Below, in pieces: positions 48,436 through 60,800 of a stretch of DNA of 64,000 nucleotides. This DNA is from Certhia americana (lineage: Eukaryota; Chordata; Aves; Passeriformes; Certhiidae), in NCBI GenBank assembly GCA_018697195.1, contig JAGMWU010000028.1:3642723-3706722 (forward strand), read 5' to 3'. Made by a program: the position numbers and the translations under genes. Position 1 is the stretch's first letter. Every line of letters begins with the position of its first letter. The notes beneath the pieces are model-generated. The model did not search any database, was not told the DNA's origin, and saw only the letters and a list, made by a program, of their open reading frames with translations.

Positions 48436-49866
48436 AAAACACAGATGCTCAGTCCTTGTCCTTTCTCTTGGGCTGTGGGGATGAGATGCTGGTGGCCAGC
48501 TGGGGGAACACGATGCTGCTCTTGGAGACCCAAGGCAGCAGATGTCCCAAAATCCATGGGCAGGGGAAAATGTGGGTGACACCATCCCCACAAGGTGACA
48601 GCCCCATTAGCTGGGCACCAAAAGGTGTTTAGAGGAAAAAAGAGACAGACAGGGCCCAGCCCTCGCTGCCCAGACACTGGTTTTTAATATTTAAGATTGC
48701 CCCTTGTAGCCTTAAATAAAGCTTCAGCAGAGAGCTTCTCACAGAGTTCAAGTTCCCCTTCCTGCAGGGCCCTTCCAGGTGGCATCGTGACGGAATTGGC
48801 AGAGTCAGGGAAAAACTGTTCCCTGTGCCAGAGAATTCATTCTGGGGGGAGTGATCCCGGTGCCCTCCCTGCTCAGCTCACACCTGCTCTCCCCAGTGCT
48901 TTTCCTCCTTTTTAGGTTCCAAAGCCACCAAACCCAGCGGAAAGGCCCAGGCTCATGCCTGGGAAGGGAAGGCAGGGATAGGAAGCACGTTTTGCCCCAA
49001 AACACCAGGCCCTGGAAGGGGGAAGGATGCAGCCCTGGCTCTCCAGGTGCCCTCCTGTCCCTGCACCCACCCAAATTCGGGGCTCCTGGCCAGGACTGCC
49101 CTGGAGCAGCTCCCACACCACGCCTGCTGTACTGAATAATTCATTCTGCCCACCCCAGGAGCCTTTTTTCCTTCCCTACAAAGCCCTGAACCCATTTCCT
49201 TTCATTCCTTTAGGGGCACTGGGGCTGTTTTATAGTGAGCAACGTGTGGAGGAGCCCTCAGCATCCCTTATCTCCCCCCCAGACTCCAGAGCGACAACTA
49301 TTCCAAGAAAAGAGCCCTGGACCCCCTGAACAGGCCTGGCCATGTATCCCCCATGTTTGTGATTATTTTTAAATGCTGCAGCTGCTGCCTTTTGCTGCAG
49401 CGCAGCGATGCTGGGAGAATCCACCAGGGATCCACCAGGCCCTGGGTGAGGAAAAGAGCAGTCTGTGATCTCTGACAGGGAATTTTGGGGAGCCTGGGGG
49501 TGGGCTGAGGCTTTGCAGGCAGATTCCCATGGGTGGGAGAGGCAGGGAGCAGAGTCCAGCCCATGGTGCTGTGTCACCCCTGCTTTTGCATGTTTCTTTT
49601 TAGCCTTCTGATGTTTTCGAATTCCTGGAGTCAGATCCCACACGCATCTCTGTAAACAACAATTGTTTACATTCTTTTCTAAAGGAAGGATAAACCTTTG
49701 TATTGACCAGTGTGATTGGAGAGGTAGCAACCTTCTTTTCCAATAACTGTTCACTTTTGCAATGCTATGTAAGTCAGAGTTTCATAATAAACTTTCTAAT
49801 TCCTCTCTCCTCTTTGAGAAGAGCTGTCTGTGTGTGATTTATCTCGTGTCGTATTGCAACAGTGCT

Positions 49867-50201
49867 GCAGAAGATCCCTGCAGTGATTCCTGCAGTGATC
49901 CCTGCAGTGATTCCTGCAGTGATCCCTGCAGTGATCCCAGCAGTGATCCCAGCAGTGATCCCAGCAGTGATCCCAGCAGTGATCCCTGCAGTGATCCCAG
50001 CAGTGATCCTAGCAGTGATCCCAGCAGTGATCCCAGCAGTGATTCCTGCAGTGATTCCTGCAGTGATTCCTGCAGTGATTCCTGCAGTGATCCCAGCAGT
50101 GATTCCTGCAGTGATCCCAGCAGTGATCCCAGCAGTGATCCCTGCAGTGATCCCAGCAGTGATTCCTGCAGTGATCCCAGCAGTGATCCCTGCAGTGATT
50201 C
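49867..50201. repeat. 12-bp minisatellite, unit AGCAGTGATCCC
   Basis: About 28 units of 12 bp, alternating 'cccagcagtgat' with 'cctgcagtgatt' and 'cctgcagtgatc'. There are no indels over 330 bp, so all frames stay open; this explains the long predicted peptides such as SDPSSDPC repeats. The array starts about 1.4 kb past the RH2 polyA signals. Confidence 0.97.
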
Positions 50202-50375
50202 CTCCTGGCTGTTCCCACCTGCACTGCTCATCCAGCTGCTCTCCAGATGTTCCACTGCCCACACCACCATGGCAAATTAACCCCAGCAGAACAGTTTTAC
50301 CTCCGTGGTGCATCTGTCCCCCTGCCAGGGACATTCCCAAGGTGGATCCTGCCCGGCGCGTGGCCAGGGATGGAG

Positions 50376-50496
50376 TGAAGAGGGGATGGAGGTGTCCAAG
50401 GATGTGGCACTCAGTGCTGTGGGCTGGGTGACAAGGTGGGGAGCACTCGGTGATCCTGGAGGGCTTTTCCAGCCTCAGGGATTCTGGGATTCTGCT
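50376..50496 (+). mobile_element. CR1 LINE 3'-end fragment
   Basis: Reads 'ggatgtggcactcagtgctg', 'tgggtgacaaggtgggg' and 'gggcttttccagcctcaggg' and ends 'attctgggattctg', the CR1 3' UTR and terminal repeat in plus orientation. Confidence 0.85.
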
Positions 50497-52355
50497 GCTC
50501 TCAGCCGTGCAGGCAGGCTGGGCTCATCCACAAAGGCGCTGCTTTGTCTGGAAGCTGTGGAAAGGAATAGAAAGATAAACCTGTCCTAAAAGGGTGAGCC
50601 CTCTGCTCTGCCTTCAGCCCCTCTGCAGCAGCCACTGAGGATGGAAATGAGGGTGGTGATGGAACCTCCTTCTCCTTGACCAAATCCCTTAAAAAAACCC
50701 CAAAACATCCAAGCTCAGAACTGATTTCTTCAACCCATGGGGGCAGGGGAGGAGCAGCCACCAGACAACCAGAAACCCAGACCCCACCCAACCCAACAGA
50801 CCCAACCCTTCCACGGCAGAAAGCATCTCATTCAAAGGTTCCTCTTGAAAAATCACCCAGGAGTTCTTTCCTTCCACTTTTCCATAAATACATGGTTATA
50901 TCCAGGCACTGCATTTGCAACCAGCAGGGACCATCCCGGCATCACCCACTCAGAGCAGGCACCACCAGCTGCTCCAGCTCCACTGCCCTGGCACTGCTGC
51001 CACCTAAATTCAGATGCAAACTGAGGAAAGCAGCCAGACTCATCCAGAGAACGGAGACAGCTGGAATCTGGGGCCCAAAGGGCATTTCAGTGTCTGACTC
51101 CCATCCTTCTGCAGCTGGGACTGTTCCTCCTCATCCCAGCACTGCTGTCAGCTGGTTTAGGGAAACTGCAGTAATTGGCTCAATTCATTTTAAATCAGTT
51201 CTCGTTTGTGCAAGCAGCACTCGGGGAAAAGCAGCTTGGAGTTAATAACATCCTGATTTGGAACATCCGCAGGGATGAGGGGGAAATCTCGGTGAGGCGT
51301 TCTTGGTCTTTGCCCCACAGCCCTGGGCATGGACAGAACCCCAAAAAAAGGGATGAACCAAGGTCCTGGCCCGGTGTTGTTCCCCACAATCCTTATCCTG
51401 CCCAGGACTGATCTCTCCAGGCTGGAATGGCACTGCCTGGATTTCTCCCATGACATTTTTATCCCATCAGTGTAGAAGGAGCAGCTCCATGCCAGAGGGT
51501 CTGGCTCTGCCCATTTGTCTCTGCCAAAGGAAAAACATCTCCTTGTCCAGCCACTCCAGCAGCTCTGGGAACAAGGAGATTAAAACCCTCAAACACTCCC
51601 CCCTTCCCTCTGTGCCAGCACACACAGGGCTGGGGGGCCAAATCCCAAAAACTGCTGGGATTGCAGTTTGGGAGAAGCCAGGATTGCCCCTGACAGTGCC
51701 AGGGGGACCTTGCAGCCCTGGGAGACCCAGGCAGTGTTTGCCTCCCACCCAGGAGGGTTCAGGAGTCCCCACATTTGTGTCACTTCCAGCACAGCCGCGT
51801 TTGTGTCACATCCCCAGCCCAAATCCATCACGGCTGCCTGTGTCACGTTAGCAGCAATAAAAGGATTCAAACAGCAATTCCTTACTTTTATGAACAAATG
51901 GCCCTGGCTGGATGATTCAGGCAGCATTCAATTCCCAGCCAGAAAGTGTCAGCAAAATCCCGGCCTCTCACAAGTAGGTGGATAACTGCAAATGAAAGGA
52001 GGGAATTATTAGCACTTAATGCTCCGTGGGTTTGCACTCTCCCAAACGCTCCCATGCTCCAGCAGCTGGGAGGGCCCTGCCTGGGGGGCTGCAGGGATTG
52101 GGGTGATGGCTTTGCACACTGGGATTGACCTCATCCCACTGCCAGGGTCCTGCTCCAGCCCAGCCCCACTAGAACCCCTTGTCTCCTCCAGCCTATCCTT
52201 CCCAGAACCTTTTTACCTTCAGCCCATTCCCTCAAGAGCCTCTTTTCTCCTCCAGGCTGTCCTTTCCACAGCCTCTTTTCTCCTCTGATCCATCCTCTCC
52301 AGAACCCCTTTTATCCTCCAGACTTCCCCTTCCAGAGCCCTTTTCTCCTCCATCT

Positions 52356-52650
52356 CACCCCACCCCATCCCATCCCATCCCATCCCATCCCATCCCATCC
52401 CATCCCATCCCATCCCATCCCATCCCATCCCATCCCATCCCATCCCATCCCGTCCCTATCCCCATCCCATCCCATCCCATCCCGTCCCATCCCATCCTAT
52501 CGTCAACTCCTTTTCTCTTACAGCCTATCCTTTCCAGAATCCCTTTTTTCCTCCATCCCATCCCCTCCAGAGCCCCTTTTCTCATCCATCCCATCCCATT
52601 ATCCCATTATCCCATCCCACCCCACCCCATCCCATCCCATCCCCTCCAGG
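52356..52650. repeat. Third CCCAT pentamer array with a satellite block
   Basis: The main array is 52356-52500 with a few CCCGT and CCCTAT variants. A shorter CCCAT/CCATTAT/CCCAC block follows at 52587-52650. The flanks at 52170-52350 and 52500-52700 are made of a diverged ~33-bp unit 'ccagaacccctttt-ctcctccatcc'. Confidence 0.95.
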
Positions 52651-55600
52651 ATCCCTTTTTTCCTCCATCCCATCCCCTCCAGAGCCCTTCTCTCCTCCCC
52701 ATGCCCCCTCTCCCATCTCCCTCTCCCCATCCATCCCCTCCCCACCCTCCCTTTCTCAGATCACTGCCAACACCACGGGAGCCTCAGGGACCCCATCCCC
52801 TTGGTGGCACAATCCCCCCAGTTCCAGAGGGATCCAGGGAAGCCTCCCCGTGCACCTGGGGCTGCTCCTGGCCATGGAGAAGCACTCTCCAGCCTCCTCC
52901 AGACTCTCCATTTCTCCTTCACCCAGCCTGCCCGTATTTTTCTTGTTCATCAGACTGACAAATGGGCAGAAAACAGACTCCTGGCGATTTCCTGCACAGG
53001 CTGCCCACTCCTCCTCTCCCCTCGGTGATGACTGAGTGCTGAAAAAGCAGGAATAGCATATAAATTTCCTCCCTGCTTTAATAAATACCTCTATTGCCTT
53101 GTGCTTTCCCCCGGCTCACTGTGCAGCTCCTGCTGCCCGCCAGGCAGACATGATAAACCAAAATTCGCATTTCTGTGGGGAACCAGCAGCAGGGCTCAGG
53201 CAGGCTGGCAGCAGCATGGGAGGGGTGAACCTCCCACCTCGGGGCTCTGGCTGCAGCTTCACATCATCCCACGGGGAGATAAATTCATTCATTTATTACT
53301 GAAGGGGAGCTAGAGTTTATCTGGTCCCTCTTTAGACACCCTGTCATGGTCCTGGGGGGAGGAGGGGTCCCACCACTGCCAGGGGTTTGTCCCTGACACC
53401 TCTGTGCCCCTCGGGGTGAGCCTGGGATTTCCTGAAGGGTGGGAATATGGCCAAACCCTGCTAAAATCTCACCCAGAGGGTGCAGGGGGAGCAGAAGGGT
53501 TTGGTGGTGGAGGGAAAGCTGTCGCAGCTGTGATCTGTGCTGTGAGCAAAACCCCGTGCTGGAATTCTCCTCGCTGGGCCCAATCTGATCTTTCTGGCCC
53601 AATCTTTCTCCCTTCTGATCCCAATCCTTCCCTGGGGCTCTCAGGACACCCAGGATGGGATGTGTCCCTGTCCCTTGGCCAGGAGACACCTGAGCAGTGC
53701 ACGAACAGCCCGAGCATCCCAGTGGGATGCAGAGACCTCGCTCCATCCCCTCCCCACCCCATCCGAAGGACAACAGCCAAAAGCCATCGGCCTTTTACAC
53801 CCCCAGCGCCTGCCAGGAGCCCCTGGGGCCCCGCTGTCCCCTCTGCCACCCACAGCACAGCCTGAGGGTGCCCAAAGGGGCAGCTCCACTGTCCCCATCC
53901 CCCGGGCACAGCGCTGCTCCTCCTCCCCCAGAGCTAGATTGATGGCGGTGCTTTGCAAAGCCGGGGGAAAAAAAAAAAAAAAAACACCTTCAAAAGGAGC
54001 ATTAGGAGGTGGCAGCCACCCAATTTCCCCCTTAGCCAGCGATTGCTGTGTCTCATCCGCTTCCTGGAGTCTATTTAACTTCTAAATTTAACAAGCTCCT
54101 AAACAAGTAGCAGCAGCAAGTGGCAGCGCCCGGCTCCCCACCCTGCGAGTGGCATTTGGGGGCCCAGCCCGGGAATGGGAAATTTCTCCAACGTCTCTTT
54201 GATTTATGGCTCTCGTTAATTCTCCAGGAGGGCCCCGAGCCGCCCCGAGCGCACCGAACCTCCGAGGGATAAATAATTTACCAGATGGTTAAATATTCTT
54301 TAAGGTCTAGAGAACATCAGCGGGAGCAGGGATTTCGCAGGGGGGAGTGACACAAAATACAAATTGAGCAAAAAAAAAAAAAAAAGCGGGGGGGGATGGT
54401 CTGGAGCAGGGGAGGGAAGGATCGGGACATCCTAAAAAGGGAAGGATCGGGACATCCCAGTGCTGCTGCAGTGGGACCAACACAGCCAAGGGTTTTGGGG
54501 GAATATCCCGTCCAGATGTGCCCTGCCAGCTGTGCCATGCAGATGTGCGGGGCTGGCCTGCCCCTCCGAAGGAAAGGATGAGCCGGGAGCAGGGAGGGAA
54601 GGGAGGAAGGTGCCAGCAGGGAGGCGGCCTGGCCTTGCAGGATGTGTCTGGTGTCAGAGGATGCTGATGCCCCACACTGGCACTGCCTGGCGCCCTCGGG
54701 GGCCGAGCTGGAGGGACACGAGGTTTTGACAGCAGAACCTTGATGGAATGTGGTGCCAAGGGGGTGTTTCCACCTCCTTTCCTCCTCCTCCTCAGGGATC
54801 AGGGCAGCGTTTCCAGCTGAGGAATCCCTGGGCTGATGCTGCAGGGCTCAAGAGCAGAGGTTGGAGAGGAGAGCCCCAGTGCTGCTGCTGCGAGCTCCCA
54901 GCACCTTCCAGCCTCGGCTCGGGATGTTCTGGGCTCTCCAGAGCAGCGGGGCGGCCCCGAGCATCCCCGCAGCCCCCCGGGCCCGGGGATGCGGCGGAGG
55001 TAGATGGCAGCAGAGCCTGCTCCTTGTGGCAGCCGGGATGCGACAGCCCCGGCCCCGCTGTGCCCAGCGCTCCCGGCCGCCCCCCGAGCAGAGGTTTCTG
55101 CACCCACAGCTCCTTTTCCCCGGGATTCTCTCCTGGAGCGCAGTCCCGAGCTGCATTTCTCGTGGCTGGGATGTGTCAGGGGTAGCTAAAACTCCTCCGT
55201 GCCCGGTGTTTGGCTCTGTCCTGCCTCTCCACCCTCCCTGCATCCCTGGACACCCCCACAGCAGCCAAGCTGTCACCCCGAGCTCAGGTTTGGGGGTTTA
55301 GTTCGGTTTCCTCCGCGGGTCCCTTCGGGGGACACATGGAATTTTGCCACAACCTGTCCTGTTCATCCCCCCTCCCTCTCAATTCCAAACCCGATCTCAG
55401 CCCTTCACAGTATTTTCCAGGTGTCTGATGAGGCTCAGCACGTGATTAGCAAATGAAGAAATGCTTTAGGGAATATTTTTCCCCCAAAAATCCCTGCCGG
55501 AGGGGCCCCATGGGATCCCTGCTCCCTCAGGGATGATGAGCAGGGCCCTTCCCGGCTCAGTCCCTGCCCCGGAGGGTTCATCTCAGCTGTCCCTGATGAA

Positions 55601-55779
55601 TAGAGAATTAATAATTCACAGCTGGCTTTATGAAGTATTCATTGCCCTCGGGCTTCCCGGGGTAATTCAGCGTCCTGGGAGCCCCTGTAACCCTGCCTGG
55701 CCACGATCCACGCTCAGCCCTTCATTCATCCAGAGCATGGATTTTTCTTTATCTATTCCATCCTTTCCCTGACTCGCAG

Positions 55780-56235
55780 AGATCCTCTCAGCAAATCAGT
55801 CCAAGGCACAATCCCAGCCCTCAAGGTGGTGTTTGCTTTTATACTAAAAAGTACTTCATTTACAATAATTTTCCAATCCTTATCACCTATGTTGGACAGT
55901 CTGTCTCTGCTCTAAACCAACCAGAAAGTGTCACCATCACAGCAGGAGATGGAGGACAAGAAGAAGAAGGAGAAGAAGGACAAGACACACCCAGATCCCT
56001 CCATCTTGGCCCCTGAACCCCCATTCTAAAAACCCCAAAATTCTACTTTTCACCCTGTGATAAATTCCATATTATGCTATTATCTAATCCATACTCTTGA
56101 AAGTTCTGCTTCATCCCAGAGCCTAGGAAGTCTTCTCCATGGACAAAGGTTAAAAACAGTGTTTTAACCAGGGGGTCTGGTTAAAATCCAGATCCAGAGG
56201 GTCTGGATCCCTTAAAGCATGCAGAGAAATACTTC
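55780..56235. mobile_element. LTR-like retroelement fragment
   Basis: An AT-rich block with 'gcttttatactaaaaagtac', a GA-rich run near 55955-55990 and 'aaaaaccccaaaattctact' stands out from the GC-rich surroundings. The layout resembles passerine endogenous retrovirus LTRs that I remember only generally, so family and strand are not assigned. No retroviral coding sequence is present. Related sequence may continue to about 56580. Confidence 0.5.
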
Positions 56236-58601
56236 TCAGAATTCTAGACCCCAAAAGAGCTGGAGCTGGGAGGGATCCCTGCTGTCCAGCCCCAAAAAGG
56301 AGGCAGGGAAGGGCATTAATAAGGTATCCTGAAACACATGGGAAGAGGAGCTGGGACTGCAGCCAGGGACTCAGGGACTGAACCCCTTCCTCTGCCCTCG
56401 CTGAGGGCTGTGGTGAGGAAGGGCTGGCTCCTGGATTTAGGGCCTGATTAGAGCCTGTCCCACTCCTGAGGGTTTACTTGGATCTATACCCAAGTGTCAG
56501 AGAGGAGAGACAGACCCTTGGGGCCGAGCTGGGACAAAAATCCTGAGCTTTACTGAGCTCCTGCTTATTTAAAGGAACAACAAAAAAGGGTTTTTTCCTA
56601 ATTCCCATCCCAAGAACCCACAGAGAAGTGAAGGAGGGGTCTCATTCTCCTCCAGCCCTGAGTTCTGGGGAATCCTGGGGCTCCTGAAGCTGGGAGGTCC
56701 CAAGCAGGGACAGCTCCCAGCATCAGGGGCTGGATAGATCCATGCCATGGGCACAGGGAGGGACCACTGGCACATGGCCAGAGCAAGCCTGTGATGCTCT
56801 TTTTTTTTTGAGGGCAGCAGCCACCTCCTCCTTTTCCTCTTTTTTCCCTGTTTTTCCTCCTTTTCCTCGCTCTCCTCCTCCTCTCCCTCGGGGCTGCAGC
56901 GCCGGGGCTGCTGCCTCCCGCCTGCGGTGCAGATGGCCCAGCATATGGGCAGCCTCCCCTCGTGCTCGCACCTTGTAAGCGGATTCTGTCAGGTTTAAAG
57001 AGGAAAAGCTTAATTAAGCAGTTGTGTGTGTACAATTATGTCCTTAATTATCTCCGCGTTTCACTTCTTTGTTGTTCCCCGGTTTGCGAGAGAAGTTTGG
57101 GAACAGCCACAGGCGTCCAGCAGGAGCTTTTTCCTTCCCTGTTTTCTCTTTTCTCTCTCCTCCCACCTCATTTTAGGGTTTTTTTTAACTGAAGGGAGGT
57201 GCAGGATGAACCCACCCCCCCCGACCTCTGGGATTCATCGACCCCAAACCAGAGCAGGCTGCCAGCAGCGCTGCCCACACAAAGTTCAAGTTCAGCTGCT
57301 CCAAAGATGCTTCAGCCCAGTTTTATCATCTCCCACGTTTGTGTTCCAGCAGCCCCAATGCCCCAGCCCTGCCCCAACACCCTCGGGAACAAACAGACCC
57401 CGTGAGAGCATCATCAAGGTGATGTTTATTGCTCCCATACCCCAGGAATGCCACCCAAGGGGCCACCTGCCGAATTAATTCCCCTAATTACTCCATTCCC
57501 CCCTCCATTTCCCAGCTTGGGCAGCAAGCCTGACACATCTCCAGGGACATCCCGGGGTGCTCTGGTCCCCTCCTCACTCTCAGTCAGGGTCTGGAGCCAC
57601 CTGCAGGGATCAGGGACAGGAGTGGCACAAACAACCGGCTAATTTGTGGTGGTGCTTTTATTTTATGCTCAGAACACTAAACAGCCATAAACATCCCGGG
57701 CTGGATGCTGGAGCTGGGGGTGTTTTTATTGTTTGTAAGTCCTTGAAATTTTGCCACGAAGCTTTTATTAAAAATAACCCCGAACTCTCGTTTCTCTAAT
57801 TGAGTGTATTTCAAAACCCACATGCCTGCATTTGTATCCAGGTATGTTTATATCACCACCAGTTAATTTTTATTTACCTTCTAGTGAAACTCATCTTCCT
57901 CCTTAATTCCCAGGCCTGGTTTTGCTTTCAAATCAGAATTGGACCCAACAATCAGCCGTATATTTAAGGTGCCATTAAACCCTCAGCTCTGCTCTCACAG
58001 CTTCCAAACCAACCGGCTCAAAGCACAGCAGTGACCTCCCCCTCCTTTTCCAGGAATCCCAGCGGGGAAAATGAATCTTCATCCAGCTGAGAGGTGTCAA
58101 GTGCCGGGAATGAGCCCGGAGAGAGCGGCGAGGTTGATGGGGGGGCTGCAAAGGGAGAGGGGCGGAGGAGATTGGAGGGAAAGAGAGGAACAATCTGTGC
58201 CCTGGGGTCAGGGATGGGGAGGTTTGGGCTGGCTGGGGAGGGAAGCTCTGTGGAGGAGGCAGACAGGGGAGTTTGAGGAGCAGGCAAAGCTCAGCCTCCT
58301 GGCATCCCTCACCCCTGCGGCCCCCTGCTCGCTCCCGCTCCCAGGAAAGGCTTTGTGTCCCCGGCCCGACCTGCGAACGGGGCTGGGGAGTTGATCCAAG
58401 CCCTTCCCCACCAGCCTGGGGGGGAGGGTGGGGGCAGCAGGGGCTGGGGACTGCCTGGTGTCCCCTATGCCCGAGTTTCCACATCAATCTGCCCGTTCGG
58501 AGGGGCAGCAGGGAGCTCCCTCCTGTCCGTTTGTCTGTCTGTCCCTGAGCTGGCCCCCGCACAGAGCACAACATCTCCAAATGGGACTGGGGCAGCTCCT
58601 C

Positions 58602-59184
58602 CCCCCAGTTCCCCTCTCCTGCCCCCAATTCCCTTCCACTCCCCAATTCCACCCCCACTCCCCAGTTACCTGCCCCACTCCCCAATTTTCCACTCCACTC
58701 CCTGATTCCCCTCCCCACTCCCCAATTCCCCACCCCATTCCCCAATTCCCCTCCCCACTCCCCAGTTCCCCTCCCCACTCCCCAATTCCCCTCCCCACTC
58801 CCCAATTCCCCACCCCACTCCCCAATTCCCTTCTCTGTTCCCCAATTCCCTGCCCCATTCCTCAGCTCCCTTCCCCGTTCCCCNNNNNNNNNNCTTCCCC
58901 GTTCCCCAATTCCCTGCCCCATTCCTCAGCTCCCTTCCCCATTCCCCAATTCCCTTCCTCACTCCCCAGTTCCCCTGCCCGCTCCCCAATTCCCTTCCCT
59001 GTTCCCCAATTCCCCCCCAATCCCCAATTCCCTTCTCCGCTCCCCAATTCCCTTCTCCGCTCCCCAATTCCCTTCCCCACTCCACAATTCCCTGCCCCAT
59101 ACTCCACAATTCCCTGCCCCATACTCCCCAATTCCCTGCCCCATTCCCCAATTCCCTGCCCCATTCCCCAATTCCCTGTCCCGC
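58602..59184. repeat. ~18-bp minisatellite, unit CCCCAATTCCCnnCCCCACT, with a gap
   Basis: About 30 units over 580 bp, mixing 'cactccccaattccc', 'gttccccaattccc' and 'attcctcagctccc' variants. A ~54-bp higher-order block spans the 10-N gap at 58884-58893: the sequence just left of the gap recurs just right of it. The minus strand reads GGGGAATTGGGGAGTGGGG. Confidence 0.95.
58884..58893. other. Assembly gap (10 N)
   Basis: Lies inside the GGGGAATT-type array, between two near-identical blocks. Confidence 0.99.
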
Positions 59185-59647
59185 AGGGAGGACCCGGCGT
59201 GCGGGAAGCCCCGAGCCGGGAGCCCCGGGGAGCAGAGCCTTGATGTCTGTGCGGGGAAGCTGAGGACAGGAGTGGCTGGCAGGCGGTAATTAAACACCCG
59301 GGGAGGAGGGCTCTGATGCGGAGAAGCTTTCATCCCTCAGCCACAGCCGAGGGATGCGGGAAAGCACCAGAACCTGGAGGTTTTGGAGATCTCACCCCAG
59401 CCTGGCGCTGGTTTTGGGGTGCAGAGGGGAGGGGATTTGGCAGCATCAGCATCGGGACCAGCACAGCCGAGTCCCCGCTGCTTCTGTCCATCCCTGCACT
59501 TTGGGATGCGGGACGTGTCTGGAACACAGGGAAATCCCCTGCACCCCAAACCCACACCCCTGAGGATGCTGAGGAGGCAGATTCAGGGGGGCCCAGGGCT
59601 CTGCTGGCCCCGCTGTGTCTCGGTTATTCCCACTTCCCGCTGTGTCC

Positions 59648-59708
59648 AGCAGGAATTACACCCTGCAGGAATTACACCCTGCAGGAATTACACCCCGCAG
59701 GAATTACA
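59648..59708. repeat. Four-copy 16-bp tandem repeat
   Basis: 'caggaattacaccctg' four times, the third with 'cccg' and the fourth with 'aggc'. Confidence 0.9.
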
Positions 59709-60439
59709 CCAGGCAGCGCTGGCAGCCCAAAGCAAACACAATATTTTAAAGTCCTTCCCGACCTAACCATCCCCAGCGCTATTAATAACACTTGTAAGGA
59801 GTTGTTCTTGAATAGATATGATTTTTATCTTGACAGCGTCTCCCTAAATCATTTTTATCCCCACGAAGTTTGCGAGGAGCAGATTTTCTGAGGGCCATTT
59901 ATCTTGGCAAATATCCCCACCCCTGTTTATTGCTCCCTGCCCTCTTCAGTCACGGATGGGGCTGTTCCTCACCCTCAGCTCCCAAATCCCTCTGTCCCCT
60001 CCGTCCCTCCATCCCCCCTCCACGTGTGTTTTACTGGTGGCAGCAAAATGAAATCACATCCTCAAATCTCTGCGGCTGAGAAGCGAGGTGGGAAGGGGGT
60101 GTGAGCTCGCTGCCAAACATCCTCCTGCCTTCCCTCCCCCCGTGTCTTCAGAACAATTCCAGTTCGTAAAGGCACAGAACTCCCCTGAATTATCAGCTTT
60201 TCCCGGCAGAAAAGCGGCCGCAGCCCCCTCGTTGTGGCAGATGGACAAAAGCTCGGGAAAAGCCCGAGGCAGGGAAGGCAGTGGGGGACATTCCGGCTGT
60301 CACATCCATCACTTGCTTGGGAATAAAGACTTTTTGTAAGAGGAGAACTGCGAGGAAAGGAGCAGATTCTCTGATACAGCTTGGGGAACACCGATTCTGC
60401 TGGCAGATGGCCCGGGCTGCTCCTCCCGGGGGGAGTGGA

Positions 60440-60800
60440 CCCAATCCGGGGGTGCTGAACTCACCCCAAGGGTACTGAACTCAATCCGGGGGTGCTGAAC
60501 TCACTGTGGGAATGCTGAACTCACCCCAAAAAATGCTGAACTAACCCTGGGGGTGCTGAACTCACCCCAAGGGTACTGAACTCACTCTGGGGATGCTGAA
60601 CTCACCTCAAAGGTGCTGAATCCACCCCAAGGGTACTGAACTCACTCTGGGGATGCTGAACTCTTCCCAAAGGCACTGAACTCACTCTAGGAATGCTGAA
60701 CTCACCCCAAACGTGCTGAACTCACCTCACAATGTGCTGAATTCACCCCAAAGGTGCTGAATTCACCCCAAAGTCAATGAGCTAACCTCAGGGGTGCTGA
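60440..60800. repeat. ~20-bp minisatellite, unit GTGCTGAACTCACCCCAAAG
   Basis: About 18 units. Two unit types alternate: 'ctcaccccaaaggtgctgaa' and 'ctcactctggggatgctgaa', so part of the array has a 40-bp higher-order period. Confidence 0.93.

Noticed and set aside
49762..50431. Several overlapping ~140-190 residue frames on both strands
   Set aside because: All are translations of the same 12-bp minisatellite in different frames.
58428..59243. Pro/Ser/Phe-rich 271-residue frame and Gly/Trp-rich frames on the opposite strand
   Set aside because: Pure translation of the ~18-bp minisatellite and a gap.
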